Positions 46,958 to 57,900 of a stretch of DNA of 64,000 nucleotides are shown piece by piece (positions within the stretch are counted from its first letter, which is position 1; each line of letters starts with the position of its first letter). Below the pieces are notes generated by a model that ran no database searches, was not told the origin of the DNA, and saw only the letters and a program-made list of their open reading frames with translations. This DNA comes from Cylindrodendrum hubeiense (taxonomy: Eukaryota > Ascomycota > Sordariomycetes > Hypocreales > Nectriaceae). The position numbers were made by a program, and so were the translations under genes. The stretch covers positions 1 through 64,000 of the forward strand of contig JAANBB010000215.1 of NCBI GenBank assembly GCA_014621425.1, in the 5' to 3' direction.

Positions 46958-47046
46958 GGGCGAATGGTTTAGTGGTATAATACTCCCTTAGCATATTTCG
47001 TTCGAATATCTGGGAGTGGTCCAGGGTTCGATTCCCTGTTCGTCCA
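46958..47046 (+). tRNA. tRNA-Ala (AGC) with a 17-nt intron
   Basis: The acceptor arms GGGCGAA and TTCGTCC pair over 7 bp with a G3:U70 wobble, the known alanine identity element. The D arm is GTTTAGTGGTATAAT, the T arm CAGGGTTCGATTCCCTG. The anticodon stem is CTCCC/GGGAG with loop TT-AGC-A, interrupted after position 37 by an intron at 46994-47010. A discriminator A follows at 47046. The anticodon reading depends on this intron placement; shifting the stem by one base would give TAG, which does not fit the short variable loop or the G3:U70 pair. Confidence 0.75.
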
Positions 47047-49012
47047 ACTTCGGTGGTTTAATTCCACTATATATCCTTTCTTTTTGTGCTATTTTTGCAC
47101 TTTTCGACCTTGGACAATCTCGTCATGTGTATGCTGCATCTGTCTTTCTTTTTAGCTTCGAATTGATTCATCTAGCATTCCAAAATCCTCTGGGCCTACA
47201 TGGTAGATGGGAGATAGCAAGCCGCCTCTTGCCGCGAATGGTAGCACGACCTCCATCAAAATTGGCTGGAGGCCTTTCGATATCCAGCTAAGTGACTCGA
47301 GGAACCCATGCCAAGGACAGACGACCGGATTAGAGCCCAATACCAGTGTCACATTGAATCGCAAGGCAAACGACTTAGGAGGAGATGATTGTTCTGTGTT
47401 AGTCAAAGACAACATCAAACGATCTCCATCAGACTGTCTCTCTGACCGCCACTCGAATCAAAACCCCCTGGTAAGTTTGTCGCGATGCGCGAGCCATAAG
47501 ATTACGACAGGAGCCAATTCCGGCACACCAAAGATCGAATCTTAGCTTGACGCTCCAGAAGGTCGTGAGACAGAATGTTTGCACTGGAAAGCTGCATGTT
47601 CGCTTATGCGACCCTCGGTTTGGACGATGCAGCTTGCCTCCTGACGAGGCAACTGTACCAACGTCGGCTGGTCACGTTGAGCAACGGCCAAATGACACTA
47701 CACGAACCCTAGTACATACACGTGTTTACCAAGGCTGTATTCGGCGAGGACGGCGTTTGGGGGCAGCTGGCATGATCCCAAGTCTGACAATCCACACGGC
47801 ATGGGAAGCCTGCGCGGTGAAATGTCTCTGAGTGAAGGAAAAGGCCGGATCGTCAAACACCACGAAGGTTTCCCAAGCTGAAGACAGACGGTCGTACGAA
47901 AGCAGGGCCGCAGACATGGCCAATTAACCTGCGGCAGGGGGCTTGTGCTGTGTTCCCTCACTGCGAGATACGGCCGCTGGCACAACGTACTACGACTATT
48001 CTGCTGCATCGTACAGCCTGCGGAAGTCTGCGTGTACTCCTCCCAAGGGCCTTGTTTATAGTCGGACAGGAATGAGAGGAGGCAGCTGGAGCGGGAGTGA
48101 GGGTTGGCGGTTGGGAAAGAAAAGTCGAAACACTCCCAAGTGCTCCTTCAAATCGGCTGCATCATGTTCTATTCTTCTCTCGTTTCCTACCCCAATCTAT
48201 TCATAGTTTCCTTGGAATCTAGTTTGCGAAAAATCACCTGTCGTTTTCAAGGTATGTTGGTATTTGTCTTGATGCGTGCCCTTCTCCACGAGCAACATCC
48301 CTCTGTCACCTGCGAAAGCAACTCCTTGGCATTTCAGCTCCATGGTTGGCACCCTTAGCATTGGCAAAATTCAGGCTGGTTCAATGCGAGTTTGTTGTGG
48401 ATGAAAAATGGACACATGCGTCCAGTGATTCACGCACTTTCTTCCCAGTGCCCCCGCCTCTCATCCAATCGCCTGTCGCCTGGGACAATAGGGGGCTGTT
48501 CAGTTGACAGCTGGTTTGGAGTGTTCGCCAGCTGACAGTGTTCGCGTCACTCAGGTTAGGTCCCTTAGTTCATCGGGTCTTTGTTTATCATTAGGATCCC
48601 TCTCGCGCCTCGACATCTTCTCCTTTTCCTTTCCTCAATACGCAACCAACTCCCTGCGCACCCGGCTTGTCACGACTCGCCACCTCCATCGCACATCCTC
48701 AACACACTACGAAAGACATTTACCAAGGTTCGTGGAATTCTATTCTGCATTTATCGTGACCTCTCCTACCCTTTGAGGCTCATATTGTGGATCGAGTGTG
48801 TTCGCTCCCTCGTCACTCGCTCCTCACTCGTTACCGGTTGCCTCCACAGCACCGCTCACTTTCCACGCCTCGAGATCTTTACCTCAACGGGCGCTTGCAC
48901 TCTAGTCCCTTTCACTCTCCTCTAATCTGGGGCTTCTTCTTTCTTCTACCACATTTTTTCTGGCCTCCTCTAACATTAACCAGACCAAAAGCAGACTCAT
49001 TGAACTGATACA
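47047..49012. other. 2-kb region without a supportable protein gene
   Basis: Only short, overlapping frames are present. The last ~500 bp before 49013 is strongly CT-rich (many CTCTCC and CACTC segments) and probably forms a long 5' UTR/promoter of the GPI protein gene. A 112-codon frame at 47207 is hydrophilic and domain-free; I do not call it. Confidence 0.45.
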
Positions 49013-49822
49013 ATGGCTGTCTTCAAGATCAACAACCTCGCCAGCGCCATGGCACTCCTGGGAGTCTTTGCCTCGACAGTCCTTGCCGAGGCTGCGTACT
49101 GTACGAATGCTCTCCATCGCATAATTATTAGCAACCACTGACTCCTCCTTAGCGGACTGCTCCTCCACTCTGCCGCCCGTCACCCAGGAGACTGGACTCA
49201 CGACCTCGGAAGGTGATACTTTCAGAACCATCAACGTCATTCCTCAAAGGCTAACAATGACATAGGCACCGTCCTTTACACCTGGAGCGTCTGCACTGTC
49301 GTCCACCAGACTGCGTGCTCGGTTGACACTTCCATCAGCGGCGCCGTTCCTCCTCCCGTCCCGACTGGCAGTGCCGCCACCGTCCCAGGCGAGGGCGAAA
49401 TCTCGTCGTATGCCGAAGCGGAACACGAGACCTCCGTCCATGGCGAGAACCAGCCCAGCCAGTCTGTTCCCTACGAGAGCATCCCTGCCAGCGGCTCGCA
49501 GCCTGGCTATTCTGCCCCTCCTCCTGGAGCCACTGGCCCCGGCGAGAGTGGTCAGCCAAGCGTGCCTGGCGAGACGGCCACTGCGGTCACCTACACGTCT
49601 GGCAACCCATCCAGCGCCTATCCCGAGCCCTCCGATGACTATTCGGACAGTGCCTCTCATTCCCACCCCGGGTCTTACCCAACCGGCACCGACGGAGAGA
49701 CCACGCCTACAGGTGCTTCGGGCACTCCCACCTCGACTGCTACTGGCGCTGCCACTATGGCCAACCCTCTCTCTGCCGCTATCCTCGGGGTTGCCGGCAT
49801 GATTGTTGCCATCTTCTTCTAA
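49013..49822 (+). CDS. GPI-anchored Ser/Pro/Thr-rich cell-surface protein
   Basis: Three exons (49013-49100, 49153-49212, 49266-49822) give 234 residues. The N-terminus is a signal peptide (MALLGVFASTVLAEA). A small Cys-containing domain follows (SDCSSTLPPVTQETGLTT, then TVLYTWSVCTVVHQTACSVD). The remaining ~130 residues are Ser/Pro/Gly/Thr-rich, as in O-glycosylated wall proteins. The C-terminus has a small-residue site and a hydrophobic tail (MANPLSAAILGVAGMIVAIFF), a typical GPI-attachment signal. It should sit on the plasma membrane or cell wall; no enzyme motif is visible. The long CT-rich leader resembles that of highly expressed wall-protein genes, which is inference. Confidence 0.82.
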
Positions 49823-50197
49823 TGCTCCTTCCCCGCCTGTTTCTTGAACCGAAGACCTCAGTATGCATTTATGAGGGGGCTCATCTTTGGCAGATCAGGC
49901 TATTTGGAAGGCAGTCAATCTTTCTCGAGATCCGAAAGGGATAACTTGGTACACAGGGTTCTGATTTTCGCATTTGGGAACCTCTGAGAAGGGAATAATA
50001 ATCAAGTTTCGTACTGAGGTACATTTTGAAATTGAACCAGAGTCCGTCTTCAACTACGTGTTTGTGCATTGTGATGAGCGTATCAGTCACCTCTCAGTTA
50101 TTGGGGAAGACACTCGATGAATGTTTGCAGATCCGGTATCCGTTAACGCTATGAACACAATGCAATGCCGCCTAATATGAATGATATAGCTTCGTCT
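49823..50197. other. convergent 3' intergenic region
   Basis: AT-rich 375-bp spacer between the GPI protein gene and the end of the VPS41 gene. No gene seen. Confidence 0.5.
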
Positions 50198-53100
50198 TTA
50201 CTTAACATGGCAGACTGGACAACCCCCTCTCACTTTATCTTTCAGCAAGCGCGCCCTCATGACCTTCATTCCGACCGAATATCGACTCCCCTCCTCGACA
50301 CCATTACCCAAATCGATATCAACCTTCCCTGCCCCGTGCAGCATCTCCAACAAGTGGCTCACATGGAACACATGCCCGCACGCATATCCGACCAAAGTTT
50401 CCATCTCGTATTCGGTGAATGGCTCATGACACCTGGCACAGTGACCCACCTGAGGGACCCGATGATCGTGGTCTGTAGCCGGGTGCGATGCATTCCGCTC
50501 TGGGTTTTCAGGGTCGGTTGGTACGTCTTTAACCTCTACATCGATGTGTTCAGTGGAATGCACCTCCACTTCGAACTTGATTGCCTTGCGCTGCCCAGAG
50601 CGGAGGTCGTTTTGTGCGGCGGCCACTTCACTGCGCAGGACTCGTGCGACCCCGGAGCTGATACTGTACTGTATCTCATGCTCTTTCATCATATGAGTCA
50701 GGCCCTCCCTCAGGCCTTCGATTTCAAGGCCCTCTGGGATTCGCCTCACGAGGGTGATTGGGTTGATGGCTGTGCCGACCTGCTCAAGAAGGCCACGAAT
50801 GAATCTAGGCTTGTCCATGCTATAGTTGAGGAGGTCCTCCCAGAGGTCAGGATCATCCTGTTCCTTGGCAAACTCGATGGCCTTGCCGACGTTCTTGAGG
50901 CGGTCGATGATGAGATACAGCGCCCGTTTCATCTGTCCGGTCTTCGAGTACAGATACACAAGCTCGTCGTAGTATGAGAATAGCTCACATTCTTGGACAG
51001 CCTAAGCTCGATTAGCATTTCTCGCATGTCTGGAGTTCTTTTCGGCCAACAAACCTTCTCGAAAGTGTACGAAATAGAAATCTTCAGGAATTGCATCAGC
51101 AGCGTCCTGTCGTAAGTCGCGAACAAATGCACGGCCAAGTCAGCAAAGCCGTCCACCAGAGACTGGCTGTCCATGACTAGTCGGTCCACATTCTCTCCCA
51201 TGTGTTCTCTGATGCCCTCGCCCTTCCAGAGGCCACGGAAGTAGAAGTAAATATAGAGGTGCAGCTCTTGGGCGAGTAACTGCTGCACGACAACTTCCGG
51301 CCGCAGGAGACCATGCTGGGCTTCGTCAACTAGCAACGTAATTGCTTCGGATGTGGCATTCTCAAGATCACTTTCTGTCATCTGGCCCAGCTCTTCCGGC
51401 GATACCCTGAGTCCGATGAAGCTAGGGATGTCATCCGCGACGGCATCGGCAAGGTGGTTTTCCCTGATCAAACGGAAGGCCGAGTCTGCGTCATGGAGCT
51501 TGATATAACACTTCAGAGCCTCCCGTTGACGTCCATTAGCTTCATGGAGCTTAGACAGACTTTCCATGACAATTCTCCAATCTCGTCCCTTCTCTCCTTC
51601 ATCAATGCTGTCTTCCCGCACATCGCGGTACTTGAGCTGGTTCTCCAAGACAGTAGTGATAGTTTTGATGTCAAAGAGCTCCGTGGGCCAACGCTCAATC
51701 AACTCTCTAAATCGTGGCTTGTCGGTTTGAAGGTAGTGCCCTAGCACAACTTCGTAGATGGTTGTCGGGATTGGTGGTTGCATCTGCTCTGTTGGGATGT
51801 AGTTTGTGATTTCGTCAAACCTTTTCGCGCCTGCAAAAGTCCATACCCATTTCTCCCACCTGTCGGCAGTTGTGAGCACCTTGCCGCAGACTTGGCCAGC
51901 CGATATCCAATCGTTGTCCTCAATGAGCTCTTGGATCCAGAGCTCTCCGATCCGCCTCTTCTCACGCTCAACTGAGGAGTGCAAATTCCTGGGTGTCGAA
52001 TCTGCCACAGACTCATCATCATAAAAGTCATCGGCGCTCTCTTGTGGTTTCGATGGGGTTTGGGGGCCTGTGTCGCTGCCTCTCTCAGTTGACGCGGTCA
52101 CAATTTCGGGGTGATCATCGAGGAGCTCCCAGGCACGCTGGTACTGCTGACGCTCCAAGAGCCATCCAAGGTGGTCTCCCAAGTCCCTTCTGGTGGCAAG
52201 AATGCAGTCGTATGGGCTATGGATGAACACCTTGACTCCTGGCTTAACCAGACCGGCATGAACTGACGGGACACCGCCTCTCCCGTTTCCAGGCCTGATA
52301 GTTCCGGCAGTGCTGCCGGTTCTCATACTCCCTGCGTCATCGCCACTTTCCCTGCTTCGGATACTTGCCCCGGAGCTGAAAAGCGATCTCGGGTTAATCG
52401 CAGCATTCCACATGTCTGAGCCAAGACCGGCGAGGGCTTCAAGTGCTCCCTTTGTCGAGGCTACCGCAGAGGCAGCGTTGCGTGCAGGCAACACTCCCAG
52501 ATGGTAATCGCCTGATGTAAGTCTCTCATAGCGACTGACACTGAGTCCATCCTTGTCAGCTTCGGCCTGTGAGTTGAGATCGATAAGGCGTAGCTCAGGG
52601 GGGTGATTGTTTTGCCGACGGCGGATCCCCCCTGAGGGTTCGCTCCCTGTTGATGCCGTCGAAGGGTGGGATTTATGCGTCCTGGCTGGCGATGTCTCGA
52701 TAATCTCGTCGTCGTCGTCTTCGTCGGGTAAACAATATGCAAGCACAAGTAATAAGTTCTGGGTATATAAAGAAATGCCGGAAATGATGCAATCCATGCG
52801 AAGACTGGGCAACGTTAGCTTGTCAGGTTGATCACACTTGGAGGGGAAGACTCACATTTTCACAATTTCAGCCCGCCCAATAGACTTCTCTCCAACGTTC
52901 CGTCCTACACCTACACCTCCAGGATGGACATGAATGATCCAAATTGTACCACCCCAACCCACGAGAAGTCGTTCGATGCTCCTCTTGCCCAAGACAGCCT
53001 GTTCTCTCAGCTTCTCGGCCGCTGGCGAAAGAGGCTTGTCAAGGGGACCCTGTTCAGACTCATCTGATTCAACGGACTGTTCGTCGATCCACTCTACACG

Positions 53101-54557
53101 GCCCTTCCAGACACTGGCCATGGTATCCCACTCCTCTGTTTGTGGCCGATCAATATGACCTATGCGCTTCCATGCATCATCGGCGTCTGCGCTGTCAAGA
53201 TGAAGCTTCGATCGCATAATCTTGATGCCATGTTCGTTCAACCACACGACATATTTTCCTGATAGAGACCACTTGATTGTGCTGATGATTCCCTCGCCAG
53301 AATGAAGGATTGTGTCTTTTCCTGTATTGGTCCCGATGCCCATACTTCCAAGCCATCCCGAGGCGGCGGCTGCGGCACTGCCGGTTGTTGTAGAAGTGCT
53401 TCGGCCAGGACCACCACCAACAGTAAGGATGAGCTGACCAGCCGTTCCACCGGAGAGATATGTTCGATCTGTTCTGTACTCGGGGGATAATGCCACCGTC
53501 TGGACAGGTCTGGCGAAGTTTCGCAGTTGTACATCCTTCATGTCGACAAGTGACTGCACGCAGACATTGCCATCCATCGATGACGTTGCAACGAAGATGT
53601 CATTTGATGGGATCTTGGGGATTTGAGAGCGTTCGCGGGGTCTCCTCGATGCCGCAGCCGGAGATGACTCTGATGGTCGAGCCGAGGCACTGCTGGAGGC
53701 TGCAGGTGCTGCAGGGCGCGGCTGGGCTTCTGGTTTATCTGTCGGGAGAGGTGGCGGGAAAGGCGATATTGAGATTCCGGTAACCGAAGCAGAATGTGCA
53801 TGGTAGACTCTCAGGGATTGAAACATTGGAAGCTGGATTACATGCTGAACTGGGGTTAGACAGTGGGTGGCGTATCGATCGAGGAAGTACTCACAATGTT
53901 GCCGTTATGGGTGCCAACAATCTATGAGGCAGTCAGTATGGTAATGCGGCTAGGGATCACACCAGGTCTAACCATTTTGTCGCCAGCGACAAGAAATGCA
54001 CTGGTGGCATCGCCGTTGCGGTATAGAGGGCCGAGATGCTGCGTGAGGCGAGCGTACTTGAGCCTCGGCTCGTCGTCCTCGTCATCCTCCTCTTCATCGT
54101 CGTCTTCATCTTCGTCGTCCTCGTCGTCCTCGTCATCCTCATCGTCGTCTTCTTCCTCCTCCTCATCGCCTTCTTCCTCCTCATCTTCTTCTTCTCCGCC
54201 TTCAGCTTCCGCTACTTCTTGTTTTGTTTCTTTTGTTTCCTTCCCCTCCTCCACCTCCTCCTCTTTATTCTCGTCAACGTCCCCTGCAGTGCCGTCACCG
54301 CCGCCGACGGGCTCCTCCGGGGCACCACCTTCGTTCTCTTTCGCTACCTCCTCGTTTCTGCCATCGCCATCCGCTTCGATGGCGGGATCTTGGGCTAGGC
54401 CCTCTGTAGCGGTTTTGTTGGGCGCATCGTGGTCGGGCGTCTCGCCCTCGTCTTCGGACAATGTGACGGCGGCGTCGCGTGGTAGCTCAGTTTGCGACTG
54501 AGGGGCTTTGAGCTGGTGCTCCTGCGTATCGCCGGGACTCGGCGACTGGTCTGTCAT
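50198..54557 (-). CDS. vps41: Vacuolar protein sorting protein Vps41 (HOPS subunit)
   Basis: Five exons (54557-53973, 53921-53895, 53844-52856, 52804-51055, 51001-50198) give 1,384 residues. The N-terminus is a ~150-residue acidic, disordered extension with a long Glu/Asp run, before the conserved start EPRLKYARLTQHLGPLYRNGDATSAFLVAGDKM. Exon 2 is only 27 nt and supplies IVGTHNGNI of the first beta-propeller blade. WD-type propeller, a central alpha-solenoid/clathrin-repeat region (QRAWELLDDHPEIV, LHEANGRQREALKCYIKLHDADSAF, ELVYLYSKTGQMKRALYLI) and a C-terminal RING-type finger (CARCHEPF, ACGHVFH, CPVC) match Vps41. It is the Rab7/Ypt7-binding effector subunit of HOPS, which tethers membranes for fusion with the vacuole. 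It is divergent from APC1. Confidence 0.93.
53895..53921 (-). other. 27-nt microexon of vps41
   Basis: Flanked by a CATAG acceptor at its 5' side and a GTGAGT donor at its 3' side, it encodes nine residues (IVGTHNGNI) that complete the expected propeller strand. The upstream exon ends AAAATG with donor GTTAGA; the downstream acceptor is TTCAG. Skipping it keeps the frame but removes the conserved strand. Confidence 0.75.
54068..54210 (-). repeat. Acidic triplet-repeat tract (Glu/Asp) in vps41
   Basis: On the plus strand this is an almost pure pyrimidine/TCx-type tract (TCGTCC, TCATCC, TTCCTC units); on the coding strand it gives a run of about 40-45 nearly uninterrupted Glu and Asp residues. 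Imperfect GAC/GAG/GAT triplets suggest expansion by slippage. Confidence 0.8.
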
Positions 54558-54953
54558 TGCACCAGCTGCATTGAGGTCATGCTGGGGATTCTCACAGCTC
54601 GGGGGATGCAACGATGTTGAGGTGGAAGCTGATTCAGGTACCCGCGTTTGAGCTATGACAGCTCCAAGCCAAGTGCGGCGCGCCCAAGGTACCTTGCAGC
54701 TACGTCACGAGCTCAGCTCCGCACACCCACGCCTAGGCACGCCCGCCTGGAGCGTGCGCCCCACCATCCATCCCACTGCATTTCGGCGTGCAAACAGAAG
54801 CGCGTCCACACGCGGCTCAACTCCCAGCGTTACGGCCCAGCCTTTTAGACCCCGACAGAATACGAGCCTCTTCCCCAGAAGCGGAGAATCGACAGCGGCA
54901 GACCTAGACGACCGAATTCTACGTTGCGAGCGGCCTATGGCGCCCACCAGAAC
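54558..54953. promoter_or_regulatory. Divergent promoter between vps41 and apc1
   Basis: About 400 bp separate the two starts. GC-rich with several CACGCCC and CGCCC segments. No consensus element can be assigned by eye; a shared promoter is inferred from the arrangement. Confidence 0.4.
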
Positions 54954-57900
54954 ATGGCGTCGGTGAAGTCCCTGGGGCTGCATCAGCCAGCAGGGCTTCA
55001 ACATGCCGTTGACGAACAGCTGCTCCCCGCGAACCCGCCTGCAACCTCGTACACCTGGGATATTGTGACAGATGAGAGAGAAGAGAGCGGCATTGAGGAT
55101 GAGCTCCTCACAACCGAACGTTGTGTGGTCTGGTGTCGAGGAGGCATCTTCCGGAAGACGTTCAAGTTCGATCTCGAGAAGGAACCCATTACGCAGGCCC
55201 TCCTAGCATATTTCCCAGCTTCCGAAGACGACGGGGCCGATAATTGTGATGCGAAAACAAAGCCCGGCGCGCGGCCAGCGCTCTCGAAAGCCTTGGTCGT
55301 CTTCCTCAAGACCCAGGCGCACATCTACTTCCTTGCTGGAACCAACCACATCGTCCACATGCCATTTGAAGTCGAGTCGGCCTTCGCAGGTCCGGTTGGT
55401 GTCATCATTCAACGGAAACAGAGAGCCGAGAGCGTAGCACCAATCTCTTTGAAGTTCCCTCGGGTGCCACCAAACTCCTTCGTCTCGTCACAGCTGACGG
55501 CCTTCAACAGCTCGCAACAGACCGCTTTTTCTGTCGAGGGGCTAAACAAGCCGAAAGCGCTTCCTCTCAGACTGAGTTCAACTCTGGATGACTTCTGGGA
55601 GGCGCCGTTGGAACAGCCCGCGTCGCGATGGCCTAGACTCGTCTCGCTGACAGACCCTTTAATGGAGCTTGGCTTGGTTGTAACCGATCAGGAGCCACAG
55701 AAAACAAATGGCTTGAGGAGAAACGCATTTAAGAAACCTCCGTTTCTTGACCCGGCCGAGGAGATGCTTCACATCGAAGAGATCAAGATTCCAGGGGCGT
55801 CGGGCCAAGACCTACACCAGCCATTGATAATCGGAATCACCATCAATCGCGAAACGAGCTCCTACAACGTCTGGCGGCTGACGTACTTGAAGCACGAGGA
55901 CCCTTTTGTTGGCCGACAAAAGAATGCCAAGGCAAAGGCTGCACGGCGTCGTAGCTCGATGCAGCCAGGTTTTGCCAGTGGTCCCTCCACTCCGGTTCAG
56001 CCCAACCTCCGAGAGAGCTTCGGGGCGCCGCTCCCTGGAAAGCGACCAAGAAAGAGTGAGAAAATTGAGAAGCCTCTGGATCTTGTTTCTTCATTAGAGC
56101 AGCAGGATAAGGAGGGCGCTGGTGCCACACGGAGGAGTTCTCGTCGCGTCAGCTCCATGCTAGCACGAGCAGACCTGTCCGCGTCTCACGAAAGATCCGT
56201 TTTTGCCGATCAGCCATTACTTTCTGGACATGCGGTATCTAAAAGGCATGATTCCCAAAGTAGCCACCATGCTCGCCTGAGCGCCAATTACAACCAGCAG
56301 ATCCATCCTAGTTTGAGCAGTCTGTTGGAGGCTGACGGTGGACTTGACGAGGGATTCCACAACATGGGGCTAGATGACCACGAATTTGATGGGTTGCAAC
56401 ATGAGATTGTCTTTACAAAGCTCACCACTGTGCCTTTGGACAACTCCAATGTTCGATATTCTACCTCCGACCAACTCGCACGCAATCAATCCAAGGTCTT
56501 TGTTCTGGCAGCCCCTCCGTTCGCAATCGACGAGTACAACCGTAGCCAGATTTTAATCGGCATCCAAGACTCGACTGAAAAACGACTCCAACTCATCACT
56601 CTGGGTTTGGGTATACAGCACAAACTCGATCTAGCTGCCAAGGCTGCGAGGAAAGACACATCAGAAGACCCTACCGTGTCAGTTTCAGTGATAGACCTCC
56701 GACGTGCTCAGAACGTGGTCGATTCCTGTAAACTGGTTGATGGAGATCAATCTGCCATCCTCATCCTTTCTGAGTCGATGGATGGGCGGCATGAGCTAAG
56801 CACACAAGCACCATGGAGCGAGCTCACTAAAATATCCCTCTCTCTTCTGTTCGTCGACAATACGAGGAGTTTGCAGTTCCGTGGGAGAGTCATTGATCGC
56901 GATATCAAACAACGAAAGTCCGAGATTATCGACCTCAGCAATGGAAGCATAGTTGGCGTTTGCCACCCGAGGCAGAGGGGCATCATTGATGTCGTTGATG
57001 CTGAGGGCCGGCTCCATCAGCTCCTAATCCAACTTCAACCAAAATCCCCCCAAGTCCGCAAGGTCTTGGACATTTGCCGAAGCATTCTTCCGCACTCACT
57101 AGGGGAACGGATCTCTGCGGGTTGGCTTCATTGCATGCAATGGATGGCCAACCAGGACGAACCGGTTGCCAATACGGAGTGGTCTGCCGTGGTAATACTG
57201 CTTCTTTCATTCTTTCTTAACCTTGGCCGCTCGGATTCCAAACCTCTTCCAACAACCAGGCTCCCAGTACGAAAGAAGAGGGCTGCTTCTGGCTCCTTTG
57301 GATCCATTCGAGAGTCGGAAGATTGGAAAGCGTTGGAGGTTGGCGAAACCTCCAATTCCCTGGGATGCCCGACCTGGATGATGAACAGGGGCTGGGAGTG
57401 GGCTCTAGATGAGGATGTGGATGATGCCATGTCCCCACAAGGAGACCAGAGTTTCTCTGTTAAGTTCATCTCGCGGCATATTGCGTTCGCCAAGGATTAC
57501 ATCGTATCTCCTCTTGGCGAGGCAGCATTTGGGTCTTCGGGTTACATGCCAACAGCCCTGAATAAGACCTCTGAGAGTCGGAGGAAGACCGCAGTTGATG
57601 TCTTCGTGGGTCTCCATCTGCTTCTCGAGGAAGAGAAGTTAGATATTATGACTCCTGAGTTCACCTCACCAGGTCGAGCTGATCTTCGGGTTGTTCTATG
57701 TCAAATCTCCAGGTGGCTTCGGTGGCAGAACTTTTCGTCAATCTACGAATTGGGTATTCAAGAAGACATTGACCCACATCATGACTTTGGTATGTCGTGT
57801 AGTCCTAACCATCAGATGAAAACTAACAGATTTTTAGATCTCAATCTTAAACCAGCAATACCCCAACCGCCCATTAGACCCGATGTCATCGATTGGATTC

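Noticed and set aside
47207..47545. 112-codon hydrophilic frame after the tRNA
   Set aside because: No domain, no conserved-looking motif and no supporting splice pattern; may be chance.
50165..50977. Plus-strand 270-codon frame opposite vps41
   Set aside because: The minus strand encodes the RING finger and helical repeats of Vps41; the plus frame is its shadow.
53863..54501. Plus-strand frame with a very long polySer run
   Set aside because: It is the antisense of the acidic tract of vps41; the minus strand has conserved flanking sequence and splice sites, the plus strand has no domain.
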